The notes beneath the pieces are model-generated. The model saw only the letters and a program-made list of their open reading frames with translations. It made no database searches and had not been told where the DNA came from. Position numbers and translations under genes: made by a program. Source: Parapedobacter sp037190485 (GTDB lineage Bacteria > Bacteroidota > Bacteroidia > Sphingobacteriales > Sphingobacteriaceae). Taken from it: a stretch of DNA of 64,000 nucleotides. How positions within the stretch are numbered: position 1 is the stretch's first letter; every line of letters begins with the position of its first letter. Positions 1 through 8,879 of this stretch are shown here, in pieces. Where the stretch lies: contig JBBCJB010000030.1 of assembly GCA_037190485.1 (NCBI GenBank), positions 1-64,000 of the forward strand, given 5' to 3'.

Positions 1-113
1 CCGCTTTCGGCCATGTACCGGGTGAGCCTGCCAAAGGCCCGTGTCCTGCCGAATACATCCGTTCCCGGAATGTCTTCGAAGTCCCTGAAGGTTAGTTTTG
101 AAAAATCTAACAT
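1..113 (-). CDS. N-terminal part of an unidentified protein (cut by window edge)
   Basis: An open frame starts with ATG at 113 on the minus strand and runs off the left edge after 37 codons. The visible peptide begins MLDFSKLTFRDFEDIP and has no signal peptide. I do not recognise the family from this fragment. It lies downstream of, and in the same direction as, the DsbD-N-like gene. Confidence 0.45.
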   Translation of the reverse strand, partial: MLDFSKLTFRDFEDIPGTDVFGRTRAFGRLTRYMAES

Positions 114-207
114 GTAATATATGCAGCATACTTGCGTGATGCCCAATCGTGAAAGAACGGCCCGCCATCCCGGGTGATCCGGCGCCGGCGGGAGGGCGGG
201 TCACAGG

Positions 208-672
208 CTACCGCAGCTCCACGGCGAATGCCACCTCCTCGGGCGGCAGGCACTGCTCCGCGTCGCAGGCCATGAACTCCACCGTGCCGGACAGCGTGGT
301 GGGGATGCCCTGCTTGCGTTTCACCAGCTGCACGAACGTCACCGAGTCCGTGTAGTAATGCACGTCCACCCCGAACACTTCCTCGTACTTCTTTTTCAGT
401 TGGCCCGCTTCGCGTACCTTGCCGCCGTACAGCACGTTGGTATTTTTGCCAAATGTCACTTTCGTGGGGAATGGCCCGCCGTCGGGTGTACCTTGGCTAT
501 ACATGCTCCAGCCAGGCTGTATCCTGGCCTCCATCCGCACCTCGTAGACATTGTCCTTCGCCTTCCTGGCGGCGAACGTCCACTTCACGGGGTTTGCCAG
601 CTGCGCGCTGGCGGCCGTCGCGGCCAGCAGCAGCCCAATCACCAGGAGCGTCTTTTTCTTCATTGTTATCAT
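208..672 (-). CDS. secreted DsbD N-terminal-domain protein (stand-alone)
   Basis: A 154-residue protein with a cleavable signal peptide (MKKKTLLVIGLLLAATAASA) followed by one immunoglobulin-like domain of the DsbD-alpha type. The C-terminal signature is MACDAEQCLPPEEV, whose two cysteines match the redox pair of the DsbD N-terminal domain. Full DsbD also has a membrane electron-transfer domain and a C-terminal thioredoxin; both are absent, so this is the periplasmic domain alone. It may take electrons from another DsbD/CcdA or act as a thiol-handling chaperone (inference). It follows a thioredoxin-fold gene, which fits a thiol-redox role. ATG codons at 672 and 663 are both possible starts. 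GC is high again here, unlike the preceding gene. Confidence 0.75.
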   Translation of the reverse strand: MITMKKKTLLVIGLLLAATAASAQLANPVKWTFAARKAKDNVYEVRMEARIQPGWSMYSQGTPDGGPFPTKVTFGKNTNVLYGGKVREAGQLKKKYEEVFGVDVHYYTDSVTFVQLVKRKQGIPTTLSGTVEFMACDAEQCLPPEEVAFAVELR

Positions 673-730
673 GGTTTCCGATGAACCACCGGCAGCCTGT
701 CACCCTGCCGGTGGGTTGGGTTTTTCCGGA

Positions 731-2107
731 TTAATTCAATTGTGCATTTACGTTTTCTGATTTCGGTTTCGGGTCGCGGATGACGAGCACTTTGTATTCT
801 CTTTCTCCCCTTTCTACGTCAAGGCCAACTTTATTGAGAACTTTTCGGATATCTTCGAATGACTGATAGACAATATCTACATCAATATCGATATGGTAAT
901 CGATTCCTGTTTCGTCAACAAAGGGAACCCGCAAACCCTGGTTAGTCAGGTAACAAAAGATTTTTAAAAATCGCTCCAGCGGGATATTTGTCCCTTTAAA
1001 CCAAGAATTATTAACATTGGGGTCGACAAATTCCTCTCCCCCTTTTGTCTCCAGCTTACGCCTGGCATCCGGTTTGGCGACTATTCTCAAATAGGGCATT
1101 TTTCTTTTTTCCACTTTTACCTCATAGCCGAAGTAATAGTCAAGATCACGTTGTATCCCGGTCAATAGATAGTTGGCAGTAAGCTTAGACGGTGGAACAA
1201 TCAGGCTGTACCAATACATATTATCTCCGTTCGCAACGTCAGGGAAAAACCGTGATGAATCAACGTCGACAACCAACGGGTTGATATAAAAATCACTGTA
1301 GAGGGAGTCGCCGTAATACCAATCCGTATTACCTATATAGGCATAGGTATACAACATCGGCAGTGACCATACCGCTTCAAACTCATACTTCTCATACATA
1401 TTATGTTCACTTTGGACAAACTGTATGAATTCGTCAATCGGCCCCACCGCCCCTTTCGTAGGCATTCCAGGTTTGTATTCAGCCAACAAGGATCTATATA
1501 AAAATTCAGAACTCTTGCCTCCATTCCCATCGATAAGGAAGGGTTTGAAAAAATCATACATCGCTGCCATATCGAGATTGGCCTTGTGCGACGTATTTGT
1601 GAATGGAAAGCTTTTGCCATTGATGAACGCTTCAATGTTCGCTTCCGTCAGTTCACTCCCGCCGGTTACGGCCTGAACAATCCCTTCATCATCGATCCAA
1701 ATGAGATGGGGTGCTCCTCCAGGCACGAAGCGCCTGTATAAAACCGAATCAAATGCTGCCGGAAGAGTTAAGTCCAACCGTTCCCGGTTCTTCTCATATA
1801 AATCTTCGATACCTTCTTCCTGAAGGCCGACGAGCGCGATATTAACGCGGCCCTGATACTTAGCGGCTAATTCATTCACTTTTGGAAAGCTTCGAATACA
1901 GGAAACACAGTATTTATTCCAAAAATCCAATATCGTGTGCTTTCCTGTTAACTCCCTTCCATTTATTTCGTTCGTGGAGAAATATTTGATATTCGTGAGT
2001 ACAAAATCAGGAATGGGCTTTCCGACTTCGGGGTATTTCCCCACTTCCTGTGCCGAAATCCTCGTGCAGACCAATAGCGCTATTATAATAAATAGTTTGT
2101 TAATCAT
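731..2107 (-). CDS. exported TlpA-like thioredoxin fused to a DUF3738-like domain
   Basis: 458 residues. A signal peptide ending near TRISAQ is followed by a TlpA/AhpC-type thioredoxin fold (about residues 25-165) with the active site FWNKYCVSCIRSFP, so a CxxC pair is present. The C-terminal third resembles DUF3738 (TIGR03435): a segment like 'LL...RDLDYYFGYEVKVEKRKMP', then VPFVDETGIDYHIDID, and a final VLVIRDPKPKSEN that parallels the family's closing VLVIDHxEKPSEN. The protein lies right after susC-susD on the same strand (64 bp gap from susD) and probably belongs to that transport operon as a periplasmic thiol reductase. Base composition is AT-richer (about 40-45% GC) than the flanking chromosome. 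Confidence 0.75.
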   Translation of the reverse strand: MINKLFIIIALLVCTRISAQEVGKYPEVGKPIPDFVLTNIKYFSTNEINGRELTGKHTILDFWNKYCVSCIRSFPKVNELAAKYQGRVNIALVGLQEEGIEDLYEKNRERLDLTLPAAFDSVLYRRFVPGGAPHLIWIDDEGIVQAVTGGSELTEANIEAFINGKSFPFTNTSHKANLDMAAMYDFFKPFLIDGNGGKSSEFLYRSLLAEYKPGMPTKGAVGPIDEFIQFVQSEHNMYEKYEFEAVWSLPMLYTYAYIGNTDWYYGDSLYSDFYINPLVVDVDSSRFFPDVANGDNMYWYSLIVPPSKLTANYLLTGIQRDLDYYFGYEVKVEKRKMPYLRIVAKPDARRKLETKGGEEFVDPNVNNSWFKGTNIPLERFLKIFCYLTNQGLRVPFVDETGIDYHIDIDVDIVYQSFEDIRKVLNKVGLDVERGEREYKVLVIRDPKPKSENVNAQLN

Positions 2108-2171
2108 GATTTTTCTTATTAACGATAGAATAAAATCTCTGTTTCTTTAGCGATTATATAAACGAACACAT

Positions 2172-3569
2172 TTAATATCCGGGATTCTGGGGCTTCAAAT
2201 TTGGATTGTTGATTATTTCACTTTCTGGAATTGGGTATAGCATGGCTTGTTCATCCCATCGGGGCTTAACCTGACTCAATATGGCTCCGGCACGGCCGGT
2301 CCGCTTTAAATCAAGCCATCGGTGTCCCCATTCGGTAAAAAGTTCCAATCGTCTTTGGTGTTCAATTTCTAAAAGAAGTTCCGTCTCTGTTATTTCAGGA
2401 TTAATTTCCAGTATTGATTGCAATCCCGCTCGATTTCTTACTATATCAACATCGGTAATCGCAGCACTCAGATTGTCTCTATGAACCGACGCTTCAGCGC
2501 GGATCAAATACTGCTCTGCCAACCGCAAGACCATCGAATATTCGTTCTGCGACGCGGATGAAGGACTGAGCTTATATTTGTAAGGATAATGGAAATCTTC
2601 ATTTTGACTATTAAATATACCGATCCAATGAGACTTCCTGGCGTCTTGCTCATCAAATGAGTCAACAAAATCAGCCGTCAGTGACAACACAACGGGGACA
2701 GCGTTGATGATAAACCGCGCGCCCTCATTCGTGTTCGCGTTTGGGGTTGTGGGCATTAGCTGCCATACCGCTTCCCTACTGTCTTTCAGAAAAACGCGAT
2801 TCAAGTCGCTTTCCAACAAATAGGCCGTGTTGTCTATCACGGCACTGGCCTCGATTTCCGCATTCATCCAATCCTGCCGATACAAATATACCCGGGCGAG
2901 CAGGGCCGCGGCCGCCATATTGTTCACCCTCACTCGTTCACCATGTGAATGGGCATAATCATCTGGCAGTAATAGCTTAGCAGCCTTTAAATCTTCGATA
3001 ATTGCTTCGTAAACCGCTGTTTGGGGAGTGCGTTGCGCAATCCTATTTTGATTGAAATCAGTCGAAGTAATCAAAGGGACATCGCCATATAGATTTGTAA
3101 GATAGAAGTAGCAAAAGGCTCTGATAAACCGTGCTTCGCCTTCAAGTCCGTCCCTACCTTCGTTAGTGATATTCTCGGAGTACATGAGTCCCTCCAATGT
3201 AGAATTTGCAAGGTAAACAATATTGTAAGCGGACGCCCATATTCCGAAATTATAGGTGTTTATCGGCACTATCTCGTTCCTATAGAATTCCTGTAGCGCG
3301 ACGAAACTACTGCTGGAATGGTATACTATTTCATCGGACGAGAGGAGTCCCAAGTAGGAGATACTTTTGTCGTCGCCTCCAGCGAATCCGTTATTATAAT
3401 ATAATTCATGGTAGATTCCAGCAACCGCAGCATTAGCGGTTTTATAGTCCTTGAACACAACTTCCCGCACTATCCTGGAATCGGGCGGTCCAACAGAGAT
3501 AAAGTTTTCGCATCCGGTCAGTACAAGCAAAAAAAGCAGCCAGGCTTTCCGGGCGCCGGTATTTACCAT
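2172..3569 (-). CDS. SusD/RagB-family outer-membrane nutrient-binding lipoprotein
   Basis: 465 residues from the chosen start. The N terminus MVNTGARKAWLLFLLVLTGC is a lipoprotein signal with the lipobox cysteine at residue 20. Then come the SusD N-terminal segment and TPR-like helices (FIRAFCYFYLTNLYGDVPLI, typical of SusD) and the C-terminal RLAEQYLIRAEASVHR, ELFTEWGHRWLDLKRTGR and ending NPNLKPQNPGY, all hallmarks of the RagB/SusD family. SusD proteins cap the TonB-dependent SusC channel and bind the substrate. ATG codons further upstream (3614, 3620) extend the frame, but they would put 15-17 polar residues before the signal; none has a clear ribosome binding site. The gene follows susC by a few dozen bases. 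Confidence 0.9.
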   Translation of the reverse strand: MVNTGARKAWLLFLLVLTGCENFISVGPPDSRIVREVVFKDYKTANAAVAGIYHELYYNNGFAGGDDKSISYLGLLSSDEIVYHSSSSFVALQEFYRNEIVPINTYNFGIWASAYNIVYLANSTLEGLMYSENITNEGRDGLEGEARFIRAFCYFYLTNLYGDVPLITSTDFNQNRIAQRTPQTAVYEAIIEDLKAAKLLLPDDYAHSHGERVRVNNMAAAALLARVYLYRQDWMNAEIEASAVIDNTAYLLESDLNRVFLKDSREAVWQLMPTTPNANTNEGARFIINAVPVVLSLTADFVDSFDEQDARKSHWIGIFNSQNEDFHYPYKYKLSPSSASQNEYSMVLRLAEQYLIRAEASVHRDNLSAAITDVDIVRNRAGLQSILEINPEITETELLLEIEHQRRLELFTEWGHRWLDLKRTGRAGAILSQVKPRWDEQAMLYPIPESEIINNPNLKPQNPGY

Positions 3570-3637
3570 GTCAAACCCATTAATTTTGATTATAACGTCT
3601 TTTGCATCTTTCATGATCATCTGATTCAGTAATTGAA

Positions 3638-6600
3638 CTAAATTTTTACTTGCACACCGGCCACAAACATCCTTAACACAGGCAGATCCGGGCCGCCTGG
3701 GGACTGAGGATCAAGCCCCGCATAGGGAGTCCACGTAAAGAGGTTTTGGGCACTGGCATAGATCCTGGCGTGGGTCGATTTAAATGCCCTCAAAACCGGC
3801 GGCGGGATGGTATAGGAAACAGTGATGCTTTTAAGGCGAACGAAAGATGCATCCTCAATAAAAAGATCGCTATTTTGTGCCCTATTCCAAGGTAGATAAT
3901 TGCTGAAGGTCTGTGAGAATCTTTGAATCCTAGCAACGTCACCTTCCTTCCGCCACCGTCCCATTACCTTTGTCTGCTGATTGCCACCAGGGCTCCATGC
4001 AAATCCCGGTGCGGTAAAACCTGAAGTACCTAAGCCACTTTGCTTTACAAACTCGAAAAGAAAATCTACCTCAAAGGATTTAAAACTTAGCGCGTTGTGC
4101 AAGCCGCCATAAAAACTCCTTCCCAACACTTTCGTGACTACCTGATCGTCCAACGAAAAGTTTCCGTCTTGATTAACGTCCTCGATTTGGTAGACACCTG
4201 TTACGGGGTCAACCCCTTGTGAACGATACAGCCGGACGATGTTCAAAGGCATCCCGACAACATACCGACTGGCATAGGCCGACCCTTCAATGTTGGGAAA
4301 TGCTACAAGCTTGTTTTTCGGGACAGTGACGTTAGCGGATGTCGTCCATTTGAACATTTTGGATTGGACCACAGCCACGTTCAAATCGCACTCCCAACCT
4401 TGATTTTCCACCGTAGCCGGCAGATTGGCAATTACGGATGGAAATCCGGATATTACCGGAAGGTTGTATCCGACAAGTTGATTTGAGGAACGGTTGTGAT
4501 ACCAACTTGCCGAGAACTGAATCTTGTCATCGAAAAATCCTGACTCAAACCCTGCTTCAAATTTATCATTCACCTCCCACCGATAATCTGCATTTGGCAA
4601 AGACGTGGGTATAAGCCCCTTGGTACCTTGATGCGTGGATGTCGTTGGCCTATATGTATCCAGGTAGCCATAATCACCGATTTGATCGCTGCCTGTGCTG
4701 CCATAGCTTGTTCTTAGCTTGCCGAAACTCAGGAAGGGAACATATTCTTTGACAAACCGTTCGTTTGAAAATATCCATGCTACACCGACCGATCCAAAGT
4801 TTGCAAAACGATTGTTCGAGCCGAATCGTGAGGAACCATCTCTCCGGGCCGTCATATTGACAATGTATGTCCCGCTCCAGTTGAACCCAATACGACCGAA
4901 AATCGCGTTGTACCGATAATGAATATTGTCGCTGCGAGTAACTGTCACGTCATCAGCGGAACCCACATTGTCAAGTAAATCCTCGCTTGCATATCCATAA
5001 CCAAATAAGGTATTTAACTGGTTAATATTATCCTGCCATGTTGAACCGACCAGTATATCCAGCTTTCCTTCAGCGATCGTTTTGGTATAGTTTACTTGTG
5101 GTTCCATAATCCAGGATACGCCGTTATTTGTGGTAAGATACCCTTGGCTTTCCACATACTCTTGGATTGCCGGATCATAGCCGCTTTTTGGAATCCTGAC
5201 CTTTTCCTCGCGGTTAAGGGTAGTATAACCAAAGTTCGATTTTACTTCCAGACCAGGAAACAGCTTATAACTCAATACGTAATTTACAATCATATTGCTA
5301 CTGCTATGGCTTTGTATGTTTTTCATCCCGCTTAGCGGATTTCTCCATGTTGAATTATCCCAATTTAAATTTCCCTGTTCATCATATAGTTTTGGCGCAT
5401 TGGGAGCCAGCAGCAAAGCATCGATAACTACCGTAGAACTAAAAAGCTGGTTACGATCAGTGCCATAGTTGACAGAGAGTGATAAATTCAGTCTATTATC
5501 TGGTGTACTATGGTTTACGTTGAGAAGACCAGATACGCGGCTATAGCCAAAATCCCCCGGAAAGACAGTGGTTTCGCGGTAAAAACCTCCACCGAATCGG
5601 AAACTTGTGTTCGCATTGCCTGCTGAAAGTGAAACTTGCGCATCCGTTACGTTGGAAGCACGCCCATAGAGTTCCTTTTGCCAATCCGTATAGCGCGTAG
5701 TATCCCAAACCATCAAATCGAAATCCGAGTTTGCATTGGGTATCGCGTTATCATTGGCAAATGCCTCCCTCCGCATTTCCAAGTACTGTTGGGTATTCAA
5801 TAAATCCAACATATTGGAGACGACGCCCACTCCTGACTTGACGTTGAAATCGGCAGTTAAGGCGTCTTGAGCGCCCTTTTTTGTGGTAATCAGCACCACG
5901 CCATTGGCGCCACGAGACCCGTAGATGGATGTTGCATCCGCGTCTTTGAGTACCTCGATACGTGCTATATTCGCCGGATTGATGGTATTCAAGGGATCGA
6001 AGCCATAACGTTGGGTAAGAACGCCCGAAGAACTGAGTGACGCTGAGTTTACAGGCACACCGTCTATAACATACAAAGGTAGATTGCCATTGTCGGTCGG
6101 CACATTTCTGAGACTGTTCTGGCCTCGTATCTGGATTTTCATCCCCACTCCGGGAATTCCACTTTGCTGGACAATCTCAACGCCAGACATGCGCCCTTGG
6201 AGCGCCTGAAACGGATTTGATATCGGTTGGTCATCGATTTCTGCTGCCGTAACCTGGGCAACATTGCCTACAGATAGCCGCTTGCTCTCGGTGTAGTAAC
6301 CTTTGTTGATGACGACCTCATCCAATATCGACGGCGACTTCCGCATCATGATCAAGCCCAAATCCGGCCGATCAACCCTTATCAATTGGGTAACATAACC
6401 GATATAAGATATTTCAATACTGGCACCATCCGGGACATTCTTGAGATGGAAAAATCCCATATGGTCTGTCTGCGCCTGCAGGGATGTGCGTTTGCCCTCA
6501 ACATTGAGGACACGAATGGAAGCGCCTGAAAGCGCCTTTTTTAGGCTATCCACCACGATTCCCCGCACTTCGAGAAGTGCTAGAATCAGTGGAGACCCGT

Positions 6601-7060
6601 TTCTGGAGGCGCTAGGCCTCGCGCCGCCGCCTTCCCCCGAACGACCGGCGCGGGAAGCCTCGACCGGTTTCAGCACCACCGCCTTCAGCCCCTCGTTGAC
6701 CTCGAAGGTAATCTGCCGGCCCGCCAGCAGTTGCTCCAGCGCCTCCGCGAGCGGCCGGTCCTCGATGTCCGCCGTGACGGCGGCCTGCTGTTTGTCCAGC
6801 TCGAATTTCATCAGGAAATCGTACCCCGTCTGCTCGCTGATGGCGGCCAGCGCATCGGCGAACGGCATCTTCGCGCCGCGCAGCGTGACGCGCTGCGCGG
6901 CGGTCTCCATGGCGAACCCGGCCAGGGCGGTGATCATCACGGTGGTGAGTACATACGTACGCATAAGCCATTGTTTTATGGCCGGGTGTCCCACCCACTT
7001 GGTCAGTGTCGCGCACCTACCGGGATGGTTGTCCGGCAAATCCACTAAAGTTCTTTTCAT
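3638..7060 (-). CDS. SusC/RagA-type TonB-dependent transporter with N-terminal STN signalling domain
   Basis: About 1140 residues. Order: an unusually long cytoplasmic leader and hydrophobic signal (YVLTTVMITALAGFAMETAA), an STN domain (RVTLRGAKMPFADALAAISE ... about residues 56-130), a Gly/Arg/Ser-rich linker, a CarboxypepD_reg-like beta-sandwich (EVRGIVVDSLKKALSGASIR), the plug with IQIRGQNSLR and YVIDGVPVNS, and a long beta-barrel. The STN domain is what FecA-like receptors use to signal through FecR to an ECF sigma factor, and both partners lie upstream. The substrate cannot be read from the sequence. ATG at 7060 (MKRTLVDL) is preferred over 7096. Base composition changes abruptly near 6600, at the STN linker: upstream DNA is about 75% GC, downstream about 40-50%. 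Confidence 0.93.
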   Translation of the reverse strand: MKRTLVDLPDNHPGRCATLTKWVGHPAIKQWLMRTYVLTTVMITALAGFAMETAAQRVTLRGAKMPFADALAAISEQTGYDFLMKFELDKQQAAVTADIEDRPLAEALEQLLAGRQITFEVNEGLKAVVLKPVEASRAGRSGEGGGARPSASRNGSPLILALLEVRGIVVDSLKKALSGASIRVLNVEGKRTSLQAQTDHMGFFHLKNVPDGASIEISYIGYVTQLIRVDRPDLGLIMMRKSPSILDEVVINKGYYTESKRLSVGNVAQVTAAEIDDQPISNPFQALQGRMSGVEIVQQSGIPGVGMKIQIRGQNSLRNVPTDNGNLPLYVIDGVPVNSASLSSSGVLTQRYGFDPLNTINPANIARIEVLKDADATSIYGSRGANGVVLITTKKGAQDALTADFNVKSGVGVVSNMLDLLNTQQYLEMRREAFANDNAIPNANSDFDLMVWDTTRYTDWQKELYGRASNVTDAQVSLSAGNANTSFRFGGGFYRETTVFPGDFGYSRVSGLLNVNHSTPDNRLNLSLSVNYGTDRNQLFSSTVVIDALLLAPNAPKLYDEQGNLNWDNSTWRNPLSGMKNIQSHSSSNMIVNYVLSYKLFPGLEVKSNFGYTTLNREEKVRIPKSGYDPAIQEYVESQGYLTTNNGVSWIMEPQVNYTKTIAEGKLDILVGSTWQDNINQLNTLFGYGYASEDLLDNVGSADDVTVTRSDNIHYRYNAIFGRIGFNWSGTYIVNMTARRDGSSRFGSNNRFANFGSVGVAWIFSNERFVKEYVPFLSFGKLRTSYGSTGSDQIGDYGYLDTYRPTTSTHQGTKGLIPTSLPNADYRWEVNDKFEAGFESGFFDDKIQFSASWYHNRSSNQLVGYNLPVISGFPSVIANLPATVENQGWECDLNVAVVQSKMFKWTTSANVTVPKNKLVAFPNIEGSAYASRYVVGMPLNIVRLYRSQGVDPVTGVYQIEDVNQDGNFSLDDQVVTKVLGRSFYGGLHNALSFKSFEVDFLFEFVKQSGLGTSGFTAPGFAWSPGGNQQTKVMGRWRKEGDVARIQRFSQTFSNYLPWNRAQNSDLFIEDASFVRLKSITVSYTIPPPVLRAFKSTHARIYASAQNLFTWTPYAGLDPQSPGGPDLPVLRMFVAGVQVKI

Positions 7061-7169
7061 CTTTTTGTCGCATTTCGCAACCCCGCGAACCAACAATTAT
7101 CGTTAAGTTTGCAGGGTCGGGTTTGGTAATATTCAGTCTCAAAACAAAATAGTGCTGTCCCTGACACCG

Positions 7170-7196
7170 AGGCTTCCGGTCCTTACCCGGAGGCCT
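7170..7196. other. stem-loop between fecR and susC
   Basis: Arms AGGCTTCCGG (7170-7179) and CCGGAGGCCT (7187-7196) pair over 10 bp with one G-U, around a 7-nt loop. There is no T run on the minus side, so this is more likely an mRNA processing or attenuation stem than a classical terminator. Confidence 0.4.
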
Positions 7197-7224
7197 TCTT
7201 CATTGGGACGCGTACGTAAAGGTC

Positions 7225-8463
7225 CTACCGCATCACTTCCACCCTCCTTTCCGGGCCGTTGACCACCACCTTGAACTTGGCTTCGGTCACCTGTTCCAAT
7301 AACGTCAATAATTCCGACAGCTGGCGGTTCCGGTTCACGGTGCCCAGTACCCCTACCCCTTTCAGCGACTCGTCCTTGAAGACCACCGTGACGTCGTACC
7401 AGCGGGCCACCTGCTTCATCACGCGCTCGAGGTCCTCCGCGAAACGGAAGTAGCCGCGCTGCCAGGCGATGATGGGGGCGATGTCTACGGTGTTGATTTG
7501 GATACCGTCGTTCTGGACGATACTTTGTTCTCCGGGGGTTAATGTTACACCTGATTCATTGGGCGCGTGATCATTGGGCGAATGTTTATTGGCCCCTACC
7601 CCCACCGCACCTGTCAAAATCTTTACTTTTCCTTCCACGAGCGTGGTTTTGGTTTCGGGGTCGTCGGCATAGGCGGAGAGATTGAACTGGGTGCCTAGTA
7701 CCTCGACGGTTTGGTTATTGGTTTTGACTTTAAATGGCACGCGCGACACGCGCGCGCCAGCGGAAGATTTAAGATTACTTGCTGGCGCGCGCGTGTCGCG
7801 CGTGCCCTGCATTTCCACAATATCGAAAAAGGCTTCGCCTTCGAGCAGGACTTCCCGTGAAGCGTCGGAGAACCGGGATGGGTATTTCAGTGTGCTGTTG
7901 GCGTTGAGCCAGACCTTGCTGCCATCGGGCAGGGTGATGGCATAGGTGCCGCCCTTGGGGGTGGTTAACAAGAGCATCACAGAACCGTCACCCGGATTGG
8001 GCAGAGATTCCTCGGCTGCGCTCGGAATGACGGCTGCGAGCGTGCTCCCGTCTTGATACGTGATGTCCTCGGCTCCGACGATGATGCCGGTTTGGCCTTC
8101 GTCGAGGTTTATGACACGGCCATCGGCCAGGGTCAATGTGGCGCGGTTTCCGCCTGCGGGTATTTCTTCCTGACGGCCAGTTTGGCCGCCATAAAATAGC
8201 CAAGCGGCTGTGGCTACCACGAGGACGGCTGCCGCGACATACGGCAACCACCGGCGCAGGCGCCGCATCGGTGTCGGCTCGCGATGCTGCGCGATGTAGT
8301 CGAAGCTCTCGGCGAAGAGCCGGGCGTAGTCGGCTTCGGCGGGCTGGACGGAACGGTCACGGACGAGGCTATCGAACCACGCGTCCACGCGGGCGGCTTC
8401 GGCCGGTGTACACCGGCCTTCGCGGTAGCGCTTCAGCAGTTCCGTTGCTTCGTTCGTGGTCAT
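7225..8463 (-). CDS. FecR-type anti-sigma factor carrying in-frame repeat insertions
   Basis: 412 residues from ATG 8463, which has AAGGAAG just upstream; the longer frame to 8733 runs through repeat DNA and is not supported. The N-terminal cytoplasmic helical region binds the sigma factor, a membrane helix follows (WLPYVAAAVLVVATAAWLFY, about residues 72-91), then the periplasmic FecR domain (TTPKGGTYAITLPDGSKVWL, EVLGTQFNLSAY, TTLVEGKV, TPGEQSIV) and a C-terminal DUF4974-like domain (FRFAEDLERVMKQVARWYDV). Residues about 145-153, 220-243 and 285-307 are encoded by palindromic or repeated DNA that interrupts the normal FecR pattern without breaking the frame. Role: holds the ECF sigma (10010-10582) until the STN-domain receptor signals. 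Confidence 0.9.
   Translation of the reverse strand: MTTNEATELLKRYREGRCTPAEAARVDAWFDSLVRDRSVQPAEADYARLFAESFDYIAQHREPTPMRRLRRWLPYVAAAVLVVATAAWLFYGGQTGRQEEIPAGGNRATLTLADGRVINLDEGQTGIIVGAEDITYQDGSTLAAVIPSAAEESLPNPGDGSVMLLLTTPKGGTYAITLPDGSKVWLNANSTLKYPSRFSDASREVLLEGEAFFDIVEMQGTRDTRAPASNLKSSAGARVSRVPFKVKTNNQTVEVLGTQFNLSAYADDPETKTTLVEGKVKILTGAVGVGANKHSPNDHAPNESGVTLTPGEQSIVQNDGIQINTVDIAPIIAWQRGYFRFAEDLERVMKQVARWYDVTVVFKDESLKGVGVLGTVNRNRQLSELLTLLEQVTEAKFKVVVNGPERRVEVMR
7553..7603. repeat. repeat element inside fecR (CATTGGGCG direct repeat plus GC-rich tail)
   Basis: Two imperfect copies, GATTCATTGGGCG (7553-7565) and GATCATTGGGCG (7569-7580), are followed by a stretch ending ATTGGCCCCTACCCC. In the protein this gives a low-complexity insert (GVGANKHSPNDHAPNESG) between KILTG and VTLTPGEQ, where ordinary FecR proteins have only a few residues. 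I read it as an inserted dispersed repeat kept in frame. Confidence 0.55.
7736..7806. repeat. 26-bp perfect inverted repeat inserted in fecR
   Basis: The arm at 7736-7761 is exactly complementary to the arm at 7781-7806 (26 of 26 bp); the 19-bp spacer is AT-richer. The arms are alternating GC-rich (core GCGCGACACGCGCGC). The element encodes residues about 220-243 (TRDTRAPASNLKSSAGARVS), an insertion at the point where FecR proteins normally run straight into the RPFKV strand. It looks like a REP/BIME-type palindromic element. Confidence 0.8.
8005..8031. repeat. GTCATTCCGAGCG...GAGGAATCT-type dispersed repeat in fecR
   Basis: Read on the minus strand this is GTCATTCCGAGCGCAGCCGA followed by GGAATCT, a palindromic word that recurs as an interspersed repeat in many bacterial genomes (from general knowledge). 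It encodes the peptide VIPSAAEESL in FecR, again in frame and outside the conserved FecR strands. Confidence 0.6.
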
Positions 8464-8649
8464 CCCGTTTTCTTCCTTGTTTACTGTAAAGACCGGAAAA
8501 CGGGGGGTTGGTACGAGTCTATTTTTTAAAAAAGTTGTAAATTGTTGGTTATAAGGTTGATATTTTTTCTTTGCGGTGCCTTTTCTGCTTTTGTAGCGGG
8601 TGTAAATTGCGTCTTGCGCTCCCAGCGCCACCGGACACTCCCTCCTGGT

Positions 8650-8676
8650 GTCATACCGACCGACAGGGAGGTATCT
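8650..8676. repeat. diverged repeat copy upstream of fecR
   Basis: GTCATACCGACCGACAGGGA then GGTATCT: the same plan (GTCATnCCGA ... GGnATCT) as the element at 8005-8031, but in the region upstream of fecR. The stretch 8464-9015 has no supportable gene and consists of such repeat remnants plus the promoter of the next gene. Confidence 0.45.
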
Positions 8677-8704
8677 GTACGCCAATGCTTTCCCGTATAC
8701 CGTT

Positions 8705-8745
8705 GGGCAAACCTGCCTGCGGTAGGCTGGCACATCGGTTTGCCC
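8705..8745. repeat. inverted repeat GGGCAAACC / GGTTTGCCC
   Basis: Nine-bp perfect arms at 8705-8713 and 8737-8745, with further internal complementarity (TGCC ... GGCA). It sits upstream of fecR on the same strand and could form a hairpin in its leader, but the cluster of repeat remnants around it suggests a mobile palindrome. Confidence 0.5.
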
Positions 8746-8879
8746 CTACCCAAGGCGACAACCGACCGGGCTCCTAATAGAGCATACAGATTCAATGCTG
8801 CTTCAGCCCGCACATGACTCCACCTCGGCCCTGAAGCCTGCTTCGCAGTCGTGTGAACACTCCAAATAACAATAAGTAG

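Noticed and set aside
8464..8733. N-terminal extension of FecR by 90 residues
   Set aside because: The extension runs through repeat remnants and would displace the normal FecR N terminus; ATG 8463 has a good ribosome binding site.
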